64,000 nt of DNA from Thermincola carboxydiphila (GTDB lineage: Bacteria > Bacillota > Thermincolia > Thermincolales > UBA2595), in assembly GCA_016841325.1 (NCBI GenBank), contig JAENZJ010000006.1:83380-147379 (forward strand). The letters run 5' to 3'. Positions 7,865-17,244 of this stretch are shown piece after piece; the stretch's first letter is position 1; each line of letters begins with the position of its first letter. Under the pieces are notes generated by a model that worked only from the letters and a program-made list of their open reading frames with translations, was not told the origin of the DNA and searched no databases. A program made the translations under genes and the position numbers.

Positions 7865-8392
7865 ATGAGTATTACCGTGCCCGAATACGGGTTCCCGGCC
7901 AGTTACAACGAAAATTCTATCATGCTCCTGGTAAGAGACCCGCACTGTATTTTTGCCTACTGGGAAATCTGTAATGAACAGATGGACTTGGTAGCCGGGG
8001 AATTTGGACGACCCTGGGGGGAAATACCGCTTACGCTGAGGATTTACGACTTAACCGGACTTGGTCAGGACCGGGACAAAGCCCATGGCAGTTACGACCT
8101 TACCGTACATTCCCTGGCAAACAACTACTACATCCCTGATGTTATGGCAAACCATTCCTATTGTGTTGACCTGGGTGTAATATCTCCTGAAGGCAGGTTT
8201 ATCTGCCTGCTGAGGTCTGATGTTATCCAGACACCGCGGGACAGCCTGGCCGATGGCTCGGGACTGGTTATGGCAGACCTGCTGGACCGGTTATCCGGAA
8301 ACAAAGCCGCAGATATAGCGGCAGACCGGAAAACCTTCAGCAGTGACGGTGTTTATATTAACTCGGCCAATATTGAGGGGGAGGATGATTAA
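7865..8392 (+). CDS. DUF4912 domain protein
   Basis: A 175-residue protein with the DUF4912 pattern near its start (LLVRDPHCIFAYWEI, then RIYDLTG and later SYCVDLG). DUF4912 proteins are known as neighbours of GH57 and glycogen-type genes and resemble carbohydrate-binding folds; their biochemical role is not established. ATG 7865 follows GGGGGAGGAG. It is the first gene of the operon and its stop nearly touches the next start, suggesting co-translation and a joint role with the GH57-glycosyltransferase protein in alpha-glucan metabolism. Confidence 0.85.
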   Translation: MSITVPEYGFPASYNENSIMLLVRDPHCIFAYWEICNEQMDLVAGEFGRPWGEIPLTLRIYDLTGLGQDRDKAHGSYDLTVHSLANNYYIPDVMANHSYCVDLGVISPEGRFICLLRSDVIQTPRDSLADGSGLVMADLLDRLSGNKAADIAADRKTFSSDGVYINSANIEGEDD

Positions 8393-8393
8393 A

Positions 8394-11219
8394 TTGCTAA
8401 AAGGCTATCTTGCGCTTGTTTTGCATGCCCACCTGCCGTACATAAGGCATCCTGAAAAAGAGAATTACCTTGAAGAAAAATGGTTCTTTGAGGCCCTTAC
8501 GGAGACCTATATACCGCTGATCAGGGTTTTTGACAGTTTACTGGATGATGGCGTGGATTTCAGGGTTACAGTATCCTTATCCCCGCCATTAATTTCGATG
8601 ATGGCAGATGATTTACTGCGGAAACGCTACCTTATGCATGTGGACCGCCTCATTGAGCTGGCCGGCAAAGAAACCCGGCGGACTGAAGGGACAGAATTTG
8701 CGCCTGCGGCTCACATGTATCTGAAGAGGTTCCAAGAAATCCGGGATATTTTCGTGAACAGGTACGGTACCAATCTGCTTCAGGCCTTCAAAAAATTCCG
8801 GGACAGGGGTTGTGTTGAACTTATCACAAGCTGTGCCACCCACGGCTTTCTCCCCCTGATGAAGCGCAAAGAGAGCATCAGGGCACAGGTTGCTGTGGCT
8901 GTGGACCTGTTTACCAGGCACTTCGGCAGCCCGCCCCGGGGAATCTGGCTGCCCGAGTGCGGGTATACCCCCGGGATAGATGAAATCCTGAAGGCTTATG
9001 GATTGCAGTTCTTTTTCACCGATACCCATGGTATTATGTTTGCCACTCCGTGCCCGGTACACGGTATATATGCACCACTGTATACCCCCGGGGGAGTGGC
9101 TGCCTTTGGGCGTGACCCGGAAACCTCCAGACAGGTCTGGGACATGAACCAGGGTTATCCCGGTGACTATTGGTACCGCGAGTTTTATCGGGATATTGGT
9201 TATGACCTGGACATAGACTATATCGGGCCATATGTGGGTGAAAATCACCTGCGTATAGATACCGGCATCAAGTACTACCGTATTACCGGGAAGACGGACC
9301 GTAAGGAGGTCTATGACCCTGCAGTGGCGGCAGAAAGGGCTGCAGAGCATGCCGGCAACTTTATGTTTAACAGGGAAAAACAGGTGGAAAACCTGGTATC
9401 CCGGATGGACCGGCTGCCGATTATCGTTTCCACATATGATGCCGAGTTATTTGGCCACTGGTGGTATGAAGGGCCTGAGTGGATTAATTTCCTGCTGCGG
9501 AAGTTACATTATGACCAGGATACGGTAAAGACAATTACCCCGTGGGAATACCTCAACCTTTACCCCACAAACCAGGTGGCTTCACTGCCGATGGCAAGCT
9601 GGGGGCATAAAGGGTACAATGAGGTCTGGCTTTCCCCTCCCAATGACTGGATATACAGGCACCTGCACAAAGCAGAGACCCGCATGACTGAGATGGCCCA
9701 GGCTAACCCTGATGCAGAAGGACTCAGAAAACGGGCCCTGAATCAGATGGCCAGGGAATTGCTCCTGGCCCAGAGTTCGGACTGGGCCTTTATAATGAAA
9801 ATGAAAACAGCAGTGGGATATGCCGAGAAGAGGACCAAGGACCACATAGCCAGGTTTAGTCGTCTCTACTGGGCTGTTACCAATAACGACCTCAATGAAG
9901 AAGAAATCTCTGTCCTGGAGTATGTTGACAACATATTTCCCGATATCGATTACCGGATTTATCAGCCTGCTGTGCCTACAGTGGTCTCACTTAGCAGGCG
10001 CGGTCAGGGGACTCCGCGTAAGGGCAAAAAAGTCCTGATGCTCTCCTGGGAATTCCCGCCAAAAACAGTTGGCGGCCTGGCCAGACATGTTTACGACCTG
10101 TCCCGGGCGCTGGCAGCCCAGGGCGAAGAAATCCATGTGATTACCTGTTATGTTCCCGGCTCTCCGGATTATGAGAGGGTTGACGGAGTGCATGTCTACA
10201 GGGTGGAGCCGCGGCAGTGTGACACCGGAAACTTCCTTAAGTGGGTTGAGTGCCTGAACACGGCTATGGTAGAACGGGCTCACGGGCTGGTCAGGGAACA
10301 CGGCTTTGACCTCATTCATGCCCATGACTGGCTGGTAGCCCAGGCGGCAAAAGAACTGAAAGGCAGATACCGGATACCCCTTGTTTCCACAATTCATGCT
10401 ACCGAATATGGACGGAACAGGGGTATCCATAATGACATCCAGAGGCATATAAATCAGGTGGAGTGGGAGCTTACCTATGAGTCATGGGAGGTCATTTGCT
10501 GCAGTAAATATATGGCCAGCGAACTGGCCCAGGTGTTCCAGCTTCCGGCTGAAAAAATCAGGATTATTGCCAATGGAGTTGAAATCAGGAATGTGCAGCC
10601 TAGGGCTGTTGACCCCGGATTCCGCAACAGATATGCAGCCCCTTATGAAAAAATGGTGTACTTTATCGGTCGGCTGGTTGCTGAAAAAGGGGTACAGGTA
10701 TTAATTAAGGCAGTTCCCAAAATACTACAGAATTTTCCCGATACCAAGTTTGTTATTTCAGGGAAGGGGCCCTATCAGGACCACCTTGAAAAACTGGCTG
10801 CAAGGCTGGGAGTTAGTGAAAAGGTTTATTTTACCGGTTTTGCCGATGATGAAACACGGAACCTGTTGTTCGCCGGGTCAGATATAGCTGTTTTTCCCAG
10901 TCTGTATGAACCATTTGGAATAGTTGCCCTGGAGGCAATGGCTACAAGGGTGCCGGTAATTGTCAGCGAAACCGGCGGACTGGCAGAGGTCATTGAACAC
11001 GGAGTTGACGGTCTGAAGGTATTCCCGGGTGATACGGACGGCCTGGCCGGTGCGGTTATCAGTCTTCTGGAGGACCCCGCCCTGGCACACAGGATAAGCC
11101 AGGCGGCCTGGGATAAAGTTAATGCCATTTACAACTGGGGTGTGATAGCTGCTGAAACTGTGAATGTATACAATGAGATTGTCTCTGAGGCAAAAAAAGT
11201 GGGTTATGCTGCCGGTTAA
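8394..11219 (+). CDS. GH57 branching enzyme-glycosyltransferase fusion
   Basis: A 941-residue two-part enzyme. The N-terminal half (about 1-520) is a GH57/DUF1957 module like 1,4-alpha-glucan branching enzymes: LALVLHAHLPY at the start, the likely nucleophile Glu in GIWLPECGY and the acid/base Asp in STYDAELFGHWWYEGPEW. The C-terminal half (about 540-941) is a GT4/GT5 glycogen-synthase-like transferase with GGLARHVYDL, YFIGRLVAEKGV and the retaining E-x7-E motif in EPFGIVALEAMA. The protein could therefore elongate and branch one glucan. TTG 8394 is preferred since GGGGGAGG ends nine bases before it; ATG 8385 directly abuts that site. The donor, UDP- or ADP-glucose, cannot be told from sequence. 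Confidence 0.92.
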   Translation: MLKGYLALVLHAHLPYIRHPEKENYLEEKWFFEALTETYIPLIRVFDSLLDDGVDFRVTVSLSPPLISMMADDLLRKRYLMHVDRLIELAGKETRRTEGTEFAPAAHMYLKRFQEIRDIFVNRYGTNLLQAFKKFRDRGCVELITSCATHGFLPLMKRKESIRAQVAVAVDLFTRHFGSPPRGIWLPECGYTPGIDEILKAYGLQFFFTDTHGIMFATPCPVHGIYAPLYTPGGVAAFGRDPETSRQVWDMNQGYPGDYWYREFYRDIGYDLDIDYIGPYVGENHLRIDTGIKYYRITGKTDRKEVYDPAVAAERAAEHAGNFMFNREKQVENLVSRMDRLPIIVSTYDAELFGHWWYEGPEWINFLLRKLHYDQDTVKTITPWEYLNLYPTNQVASLPMASWGHKGYNEVWLSPPNDWIYRHLHKAETRMTEMAQANPDAEGLRKRALNQMARELLLAQSSDWAFIMKMKTAVGYAEKRTKDHIARFSRLYWAVTNNDLNEEEISVLEYVDNIFPDIDYRIYQPAVPTVVSLSRRGQGTPRKGKKVLMLSWEFPPKTVGGLARHVYDLSRALAAQGEEIHVITCYVPGSPDYERVDGVHVYRVEPRQCDTGNFLKWVECLNTAMVERAHGLVREHGFDLIHAHDWLVAQAAKELKGRYRIPLVSTIHATEYGRNRGIHNDIQRHINQVEWELTYESWEVICCSKYMASELAQVFQLPAEKIRIIANGVEIRNVQPRAVDPGFRNRYAAPYEKMVYFIGRLVAEKGVQVLIKAVPKILQNFPDTKFVISGKGPYQDHLEKLAARLGVSEKVYFTGFADDETRNLLFAGSDIAVFPSLYEPFGIVALEAMATRVPVIVSETGGLAEVIEHGVDGLKVFPGDTDGLAGAVISLLEDPALAHRISQAAWDKVNAIYNWGVIAAETVNVYNEIVSEAKKVGYAAG

Positions 11220-11254
11220 GCGGACTGAAAAATCTGTTAGGGGAGGTTTGCCGG

Positions 11255-13675
11255 ATGAAAGCTGTAATCATGGCCGGAGGTAAGGGGTCAAGGCTCAGGC
11301 CCTTAACATGTAATAAACCCAAGCCAATGGTACCGGTTTTAAACAAACCGGTCATGGAGTATGCTGTGGAACTTCTGCAAAAGCACCACATCACTGACAT
11401 CGCTGTGACTTTACAGTACCTGCCCGGGGTAATCAAAGACTACTTTGGGGATGGGTCGGATTTTGGGGTTAACCTGAGGTATTTTGAGGAAACAATCCCC
11501 CTGGGGACAGCCGGAAGTGTAAAGAATGCCGAGGAATTTCTTGATGAGACCTTCCTTGTGATAAGTGGTGATGGGATTACTGATTATGACCTTACAGAAG
11601 CTGTTGAATTTCACCGGAAACAGGGCGGTATGGTCACCCTGGTGATGGCCAGGGTCAGGAACCCTCTGGAATACGGGGTGGTTATGTGTGATGATACCGG
11701 GCGCATTACACGTTTCCTGGAAAAGCCAAGCTGGGGAGAGGTTTTCAGTGACACTGTAAATACAGGTATTTACGTCATTGAACCGGAGATATTTAAATTT
11801 TTTGGAAAGGACTTATTTTTCGATTTTAGCAAAGACCTCTTTCCGCTCCTGCTATCCCGGGGAATACCTATGTTTGGTTATGTGGCAAAGGGTTACTGGT
11901 CTGATATCGGAAGTTTGGAGCAGTACCGGCAGACCCAGTATGACCTTATGGATGGCCTGCTTTGCGCAGCGATTACCGGTAGACAGGTGGATGAAGGCAT
12001 CTGGGCCGGACAGGGTACGGTCCTGGAACCAGGTGTGAAATTTAGCGGAAGGCCTGTTTATATAGGCAAAAACTGTAGGATTGAAAACGGTGCGGAAATA
12101 GGCAGTTATACGGTGCTGGGCAACAATAACATTATCAGGGCCGGAGTATCCCTGAAACATACCGTGGCCTGGGACGGGAGCTTTATAGATACCGGTGTGG
12201 AACTGCGGGGGGCGACAATATGCAGTTGCAACAGGATAATGGCGGGGACAGCCATGTTTGAGGGGGTTGTCAGCGGGGATAACAACTATTACGGCAAAAG
12301 GGTAATGGTGAAACCCCGGGTTAAAATATGGCCTGATAAGGTAGTTGAGGATTATACGACCATGACCGACTCCCTTATCTGGGGGGAAGACCGCCGCAAG
12401 AGCTTTTTTTCAACCTATGGGGTGGCCGGACAGGTAAATGTCGAGGTATCCCCCGAAATGGCTGTCAGGCTGGCGGTTGCCCACGGTTCAACTATACTGC
12501 GGGGCAGTTATGTTGTCGTCAGCAGTGACTGCCACAGGCCTGCAGAAGTTATCAAGGAGGCGTTTACGCCAGGGCTTCAGGCAGCCGGTATAAATGTATA
12601 TGATGTCGGTGTGGCCACGACCCCGATTACCCGCTATGCAGTCAAGAGCCTGGGCGCTAAGGCCGGTATACATATCAGGATGCTGTCCCCCGATGAAAGC
12701 GGCAGGATTATCATCGAATTTCTTGATGAAAACGGTATCAACATCAGTAAGGACTCAGAACGGAAAATTGAGAATACATATATTCAGGAGGACTTCCGGA
12801 GAGCGGATGTCAGGAGCATGGGTGAAGTCAAATACATGCCGCAAATGGCTGAGGCTTACAGGGAAGGACTGCTGCGCAGTATTGACAGGGATATGGCCAA
12901 GAGATGCCGGGCCCGCCTGCTGGTGGCATATGACTACAAAAATCTCGGCTGGTTTCTTCCCCCGCTGTTTGACCAGATCGGATGCCAGGTGACCGGACTG
13001 AATGCTCCGGATTACACGCAGGAGGACATTGCGGCCCTGGTCCGGGAGGGACACCTGGACATGGGGGTACTGCTCAGCAGCAATGGTGATGATGTTATCC
13101 TCTTTTCACCTTCAGGGGACATTATCAGTGATGACAGGCTGATGGTCCTTTGGGCATATGTCTCTATGGCCCGGTATGGAAATGAGCAAATCGGCGTTCC
13201 GGTTACAGCATCTTCGGCAATAGAAACCCTGGCTTCGGCCATGGGAAGAACGGTTATCAGGACAAAAGCACATCCCCGGGCATTGATGGAAATATCCAGA
13301 GAAAGCCTGTTCCAGCCCTTTTATGATGGGATATTTATTTTCCTGAAGGTCCTGGAATACCTCTTGGAACAAGATATTGATCTGGAACGGCTGTTACAGC
13401 TCCTGCCCAGAACCTGTATTTACAGGAAAGAGGTGGCTTGTCCCTGGTCAGAAAAAGGCATGGTTATGAGACGGCTGATCGAAGAAGCCGGAACCGGAAA
13501 GGTTGAATTGATTGACGGGATAAAAATTTACGCCGACGAGGGCTGGACACTTGTCCTCCCTGACTGTGAGGAACCTGTTTTCCGGGTTGTCAGTGAGGCG
13601 GCCACAATGGAGGCTGCCCAGAGGCTTACCGATTATTACAGCGGCAGAATAGAAAAATACAGATCGGCAGTTTAA
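11255..13675 (+). CDS. NDP-sugar pyrophosphorylase fused to a degenerate phosphohexomutase
   Basis: An 806-residue fusion. Residues 1-235 form a nucleotidyltransferase with the MAGGKGSRLRPLT signature; about 250-370 is a left-handed beta-helix of hexapeptide repeats; about 380-800 matches the phosphomannomutase fold. Such proteins are usually annotated mannose-1-phosphate guanylyltransferase/phosphomannomutase. The mutase half, however, lacks the motifs needed for catalysis: SHNP is replaced around IHIRMLSPDES, DGDADR by SNGDDV, and the sugar and phosphate loops are not recognisable. That half is likely structural or regulatory. In this glucan operon a glucose-1-P nucleotidyltransferase role is as plausible as a mannose one. 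ATG 11255 follows GGGGAGG. Confidence 0.88.
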   Translation: MKAVIMAGGKGSRLRPLTCNKPKPMVPVLNKPVMEYAVELLQKHHITDIAVTLQYLPGVIKDYFGDGSDFGVNLRYFEETIPLGTAGSVKNAEEFLDETFLVISGDGITDYDLTEAVEFHRKQGGMVTLVMARVRNPLEYGVVMCDDTGRITRFLEKPSWGEVFSDTVNTGIYVIEPEIFKFFGKDLFFDFSKDLFPLLLSRGIPMFGYVAKGYWSDIGSLEQYRQTQYDLMDGLLCAAITGRQVDEGIWAGQGTVLEPGVKFSGRPVYIGKNCRIENGAEIGSYTVLGNNNIIRAGVSLKHTVAWDGSFIDTGVELRGATICSCNRIMAGTAMFEGVVSGDNNYYGKRVMVKPRVKIWPDKVVEDYTTMTDSLIWGEDRRKSFFSTYGVAGQVNVEVSPEMAVRLAVAHGSTILRGSYVVVSSDCHRPAEVIKEAFTPGLQAAGINVYDVGVATTPITRYAVKSLGAKAGIHIRMLSPDESGRIIIEFLDENGINISKDSERKIENTYIQEDFRRADVRSMGEVKYMPQMAEAYREGLLRSIDRDMAKRCRARLLVAYDYKNLGWFLPPLFDQIGCQVTGLNAPDYTQEDIAALVREGHLDMGVLLSSNGDDVILFSPSGDIISDDRLMVLWAYVSMARYGNEQIGVPVTASSAIETLASAMGRTVIRTKAHPRALMEISRESLFQPFYDGIFIFLKVLEYLLEQDIDLERLLQLLPRTCIYRKEVACPWSEKGMVMRRLIEEAGTGKVELIDGIKIYADEGWTLVLPDCEEPVFRVVSEAATMEAAQRLTDYYSGRIEKYRSAV

Positions 13676-13687
13676 AGGGGGATTTGT

Positions 13688-15673
13688 GTGCCCAGACAGT
13701 TGGTAATTGGAAACGGTGGTATGCTGGTTAATTTTGATTCCGGATACAACATGAGGGATTTATACTACCCGTATGTCGGACAGTGGAATCACATACAAGG
13801 AAATAAAAACAGTCTCGGGGTGTGGGTGGAAAACAGTTTTACCTGGTGTGACGAGACTTCATGGAAGAGACAGCTCAGGTACATTAAAGAAACCCTGGTG
13901 ACCTGTATAAGGTTGATTAATGAAAATCAGGGCATATCCCTGGATATTAATGACACTGTTCACTACAGTGATAACATTTACCTGAGGAAGATGGTTGTAA
14001 AAAACCTGACTGACCGCCAGAGGGAGGCCCGCATCTTCTGCACCCATGATTTTTCCATAGATGAAACCGAGGTGGGGGATACTGCGGTATATGAGCCGGA
14101 GATGGGAGTAGTCTATCACTACAAAAAAGGGAAGTACTTCATGGCTAACGGCTTTTCCGGTTGTGGTGGAATATATCAGTATGCCACCGGGACCAAGAGG
14201 TTCAGGGGCGCTGAAGGGACATGGCGGGATGCCGAGGACGGACATCTCCAGGGGAACCCCATTGCCCAGGGGTCGGTAGACAGTACCGTTAGTTTTCGTG
14301 TTGACCTGGCTCCCGGGGGCAGTGATACCGTCTATTACTGGATTGCAGCCGGAAGAAATTATCAGGAGGTCCGCAGGCTTAATGAATATATAAGGCAGAG
14401 GGTCCCGGACACTATTATGGAATCGGTAGAGACTTACTGGAGACAGTGGGTTAACAAGGCAGACTATAGTGAAGTTTCACTCCCCGCAGACATAATGGGA
14501 CTTTATAAAAGGAGCCTGCTGATAATACGCACCCAGGTTGACAGGCATGGCGCCATTACAGCAGCAAATGATTCGGATATTATGCATTACAACAGGGACC
14601 ATTACAGCTATTGCTGGCCCAGGGACGGAGCCCTGGTATCTTTTTCCCTCATCAGGGCCGGTTATCCGGAGATGACTGAGGCTTTTTTCCGGTTTTGTGA
14701 GAATGCATTAACATCCGGCGGGTTCCTGTTACACAAGTATAATCCTGACGGCTCGGTCGGGTCAAGCTGGCATCCGTGGATTCATAACGGTAAATCCCAG
14801 CTACCCATTCAGGAAGATGAGACAGCCCTTGTCCTTTTTGCCCTTTGGGAATATTACAGACATACCAGGGATATCGAATTTGTCCAGCAGCTTTACAGGT
14901 CCCTGATCCGACCGGCAGGCAATTTTATGGTGAAGTTTATGCGGGAGGAATATAACCTCCCTTATGAAAGCTATGACTTGTGGGAGGAAAGACGCGGTAT
15001 TTTTACATTTACCGCATCAGCGGTACATGCCGGATTAAAGGCTGCAGCAAACTTTGCCAGGCTCTTTGCTGACCACCAGATGGCTGAACTGTTTGCCGAA
15101 AAGTCTGAAAAGGTAAAACAGGGGATAATGAAACACCTTTATGACCAATCCCTGAACAGGTTTATCCGCGGAGTATACGTCAGGGACGACGGGACCCTGG
15201 AGAAAGACCTTACCCTTGAAAGCAGTACATACGGAATTGCCAAGTTTGGGGTCCTTCCTCCTGATGATAAACGGGTTGTTGCTACTATGAAGGCAATAGA
15301 AACGGGCCTTTGGGTGAAAACCGATATCGGGGGGATAGCGCGGTACACCAATGATTATTACTTTCAGAAGTCCAGTGATATTGCCAGAGTCCCGGGAAAC
15401 CCCTGGTTTATCTGTACTCTCTGGCTGATTGAATGGTATGTTATGTGTGCCCGCTCAGTTGAGGAACTGAACAAACCATTAGAAATGCTGCAGTGGGTAA
15501 TCCGGAATGCCATGCCCAGTGGAATTCTTTCGGAACAGATACATCCCTATACGGGAGAACCGCTGTCTGTGGCCCCCCTGACCTGGTCACATTCGGCATA
15601 TGTGCTTACAGTAAGGAACCTAATGGAAAAGATGAAGGAACTTACCTGCCCGGCAGTCTGTCCGCTGCCGTAA
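13688..15673 (+). CDS. GH15-family glucoamylase
   Basis: A 661-residue glycoside hydrolase of the bacterial/archaeal GH15 type, which releases glucose from the non-reducing ends of alpha-glucans. It has an N-terminal beta-sandwich (about 1-260) and a helical (alpha/alpha)6 barrel with YCWPRDGALVSF, the likely catalytic acid in DLWEERRG, and the conserved end SEQIHPYTGEP followed by PLTWSHSAYV. No signal peptide is seen, so it probably acts on intracellular glycogen-like polymer made by the preceding genes. GTG 13688 follows AAAGGGGG; the gap from the previous gene is 12 bases. The operon closes with a strong terminator. Confidence 0.9.
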   Translation: MPRQLVIGNGGMLVNFDSGYNMRDLYYPYVGQWNHIQGNKNSLGVWVENSFTWCDETSWKRQLRYIKETLVTCIRLINENQGISLDINDTVHYSDNIYLRKMVVKNLTDRQREARIFCTHDFSIDETEVGDTAVYEPEMGVVYHYKKGKYFMANGFSGCGGIYQYATGTKRFRGAEGTWRDAEDGHLQGNPIAQGSVDSTVSFRVDLAPGGSDTVYYWIAAGRNYQEVRRLNEYIRQRVPDTIMESVETYWRQWVNKADYSEVSLPADIMGLYKRSLLIIRTQVDRHGAITAANDSDIMHYNRDHYSYCWPRDGALVSFSLIRAGYPEMTEAFFRFCENALTSGGFLLHKYNPDGSVGSSWHPWIHNGKSQLPIQEDETALVLFALWEYYRHTRDIEFVQQLYRSLIRPAGNFMVKFMREEYNLPYESYDLWEERRGIFTFTASAVHAGLKAAANFARLFADHQMAELFAEKSEKVKQGIMKHLYDQSLNRFIRGVYVRDDGTLEKDLTLESSTYGIAKFGVLPPDDKRVVATMKAIETGLWVKTDIGGIARYTNDYYFQKSSDIARVPGNPWFICTLWLIEWYVMCARSVEELNKPLEMLQWVIRNAMPSGILSEQIHPYTGEPLSVAPLTWSHSAYVLTVRNLMEKMKELTCPAVCPLP

Positions 15674-15674
15674 C

Positions 15675-15716
15675 AAAAGGGGCGCGTATCACTTAAAAGA
15701 TGCGCGCTCCTTTTAA
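15675..15716. terminator. Bidirectional terminator
   Basis: A 16-bp stem with two G-U pairs (15675-15690 with 15699-15714), A-rich on the left and T-rich on the right. It serves the GH15 gene on the plus strand and the convergent YdcF-like gene on the minus strand. Confidence 0.88.
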
Positions 15717-15724
15717 TTGACAGC

Positions 15725-16342
15725 CTATCTGATAATATTCAACCGGTACAGCCCCAGCTTGACATATTCTGTGATTACCAGCCTGGCCATGCGCAGCTGA
15801 TCGGTACCGGAGGCGTCGTAAAACTCACTGTCCGGTACAGGGGCAGAAATAACTGTGATTCCCTTGTCTGCAAACATGGTTCCGGCCCGCCTGGAATGGT
15901 AAGGAGAAGTGACTAGGACCACTGACTGTAGCTTTTTATCCAGAAGAATTCTCTTCACAAACAGGGTATTCTCCCAGGTGGTTTCCGAACTGTCTTCGAT
16001 GATAATTTCCTTGTCGGAAAAGCCGTCGCTCATCGCCATTTCAGCCATTTCTTCAGCTTCAGAGGGGTTACCCCATAGGTTTCCGCCGGAAAAGATGAGG
16101 TACTTGCCATAACCCTGCTGAAACAGGTGTATACCGTACCGGTAACGTTCCAGGGTACTTTTACCCAGCCTGCCCCTGGCTTCCCACCCCCCGCCCAAAA
16201 CTACGACAGCATCAGCCTTTTGCAGGGGGTCATTTATTATCAGCGGGCTGCCCAGTAACTGTACAAGGGGAGTATAGAAAAATGCAAGGACCAGTATGAT
16301 TACACCGATACCGATTATTTTAAGTCTTTTCAATTGATCCAC
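15725..16342 (-). CDS. YdcF/SanA-like DUF218 membrane protein
   Basis: A 205-residue protein with one N-terminal membrane segment (IIGIGVIILVLAFFYTPLV) and a DUF218 domain: DAVVVLGGG near residue 45, SGGNLWGNPSEAEEM, ILLDKKLQSVVLVTSPYHSRRA. The family is linked to envelope integrity and vancomycin sensitivity in enteric bacteria and to ElyC-type lipid-carrier functions; the enzymatic reaction is unsettled. The GTG at 16342 is given; a TTG three codons in (16333) has a better spaced GGGGGTGG and may be the real start. It converges on the glucan operon and is transcribed alone. Confidence 0.85.
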   Translation of the reverse strand: MDQLKRLKIIGIGVIILVLAFFYTPLVQLLGSPLIINDPLQKADAVVVLGGGWEARGRLGKSTLERYRYGIHLFQQGYGKYLIFSGGNLWGNPSEAEEMAEMAMSDGFSDKEIIIEDSSETTWENTLFVKRILLDKKLQSVVLVTSPYHSRRAGTMFADKGITVISAPVPDSEFYDASGTDQLRMARLVITEYVKLGLYRLNIIR

Positions 16343-16506
16343 CCCCGGGGCAAACTTGGAACTGCAGGATGTTTTCTACATTGTGTAAAGGAACTCCTGC
16401 TATATGTGTCAGGGGCGGCAAGGGTTTTGACTTTAACTAAAAAAATGCTGTCCCGGTTGTATTTTTTTTGGGATAACTCAAACACTAGTGCCGAGGTGAA
16501 GCAACT

Positions 16507-16758
16507 ATGGAATTTGGCTGCCCGCTCTGTAACGGATTAATAGACTTTTCCCAGCCATGTCCCTTTTGTGGCAATATTATGGAAGATTACGGCATGCTTG
16601 AGGATTATTACGGACCATACAGCCCTTACGGAAATATTGAGCTTTATGAGCCGGACCAGGACCTGGAACCGACCGGTGGGAATGCCTGTGTTCATCTGTT
16701 TGCCTGTCCGGCCTGTGGTTATGATAAACGGGTAAGTTTTCCGGAAGTCCTGATGTAA
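16507..16758 (+). CDS. Small zinc-ribbon-like protein of unknown function
   Basis: An 83-residue acidic protein with three CxxC pairs: CPLC (5-8), CPFC (18-21) and CPAC (about 68-71), plus an isolated Cys-Val-His. The arrangement suggests one or two zinc ribbons. GAGGTGAAG lies upstream of the ATG at 16507, and the coding pattern looks real, but I recognise no named family. It stands alone between divergent and downstream genes. Confidence 0.65.
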   Translation: MEFGCPLCNGLIDFSQPCPFCGNIMEDYGMLEDYYGPYSPYGNIELYEPDQDLEPTGGNACVHLFACPACGYDKRVSFPEVLM

Positions 16759-16778
16759 CACAGTGTATTTCCACAGTA

Positions 16779-16807
16779 TTGTACTTTTACTGCTGCTGTT
16801 TTATAAT
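16779..16807 (+). promoter_or_regulatory. SigA-type promoter
   Basis: TTGTAC (16779-16784), 17-bp spacer, TATAAT (16802-16807), ahead of the small membrane protein gene at 16849. Confidence 0.65.
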
Positions 16808-16848
16808 GAGAAAAGGAGTTGCGAAATGTGGCGAAAAAGGTGAGGTAA

Positions 16849-17142
16849 ATGGGTTATCTGTTGGTTATTATCCCTGCAGTGGTTATATTGTTTGAATATA
16901 TTGCGATAAATATGGCTCTGGCGTATGCGAGGTTTGCGGTGGAGCTGGACCGTCCTGTTGTGGAATTGTTAGGCGGGATTCTGAAAATCGGGGGGAACCT
17001 GGCGTATGATGCAGTACCCAATGCCGTGGTTGTCCTTCATCTCCTTGCCCTGCTACTGAGTCTGATCTACCTGGTTTACTTTTTCCTTTTCTGCCTGCCG
17101 CGAAAAGAACGTGAGATTAATACCTTCCCCCAGGAGGAATAG
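16849..17142 (+). CDS. Small membrane protein of unknown function
   Basis: A 97-residue protein with an N-terminal membrane segment (LLVIIPAVVILFEYIAINMA) and a C-terminal one (VVVLHLLALLLSLIYLVYFF), then a short charged tail. AAAAGGTGAGG precedes ATG 16849, a good promoter lies upstream, and its stop codon falls inside a terminator hairpin, so it forms a compact single-gene unit. No family recognised. Confidence 0.65.
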   Translation: MGYLLVIIPAVVILFEYIAINMALAYARFAVELDRPVVELLGGILKIGGNLAYDAVPNAVVVLHLLALLLSLIYLVYFFLFCLPRKEREINTFPQEE

Positions 17143-17162
17143 CCTCTCTGGGGGAGTTTTTT
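17124..17162 (+). terminator. Intrinsic terminator overlapping a stop codon
   Basis: CTTCCCCCAG-GAGG pairs with CCTC-T-CTGGGGGAG around an AATAG loop and runs into TTTTTT. The TAG stop at 17140-17142 lies in the loop. Confidence 0.85.
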
Positions 17163-17244
17163 AGCAGACAGGAAACAATTAAATTTCACCTGTCTGGCTG
17201 TGACACCTTTGTTTGTTATAAAGTGCAGGTTTGGAGGGCAAGCA

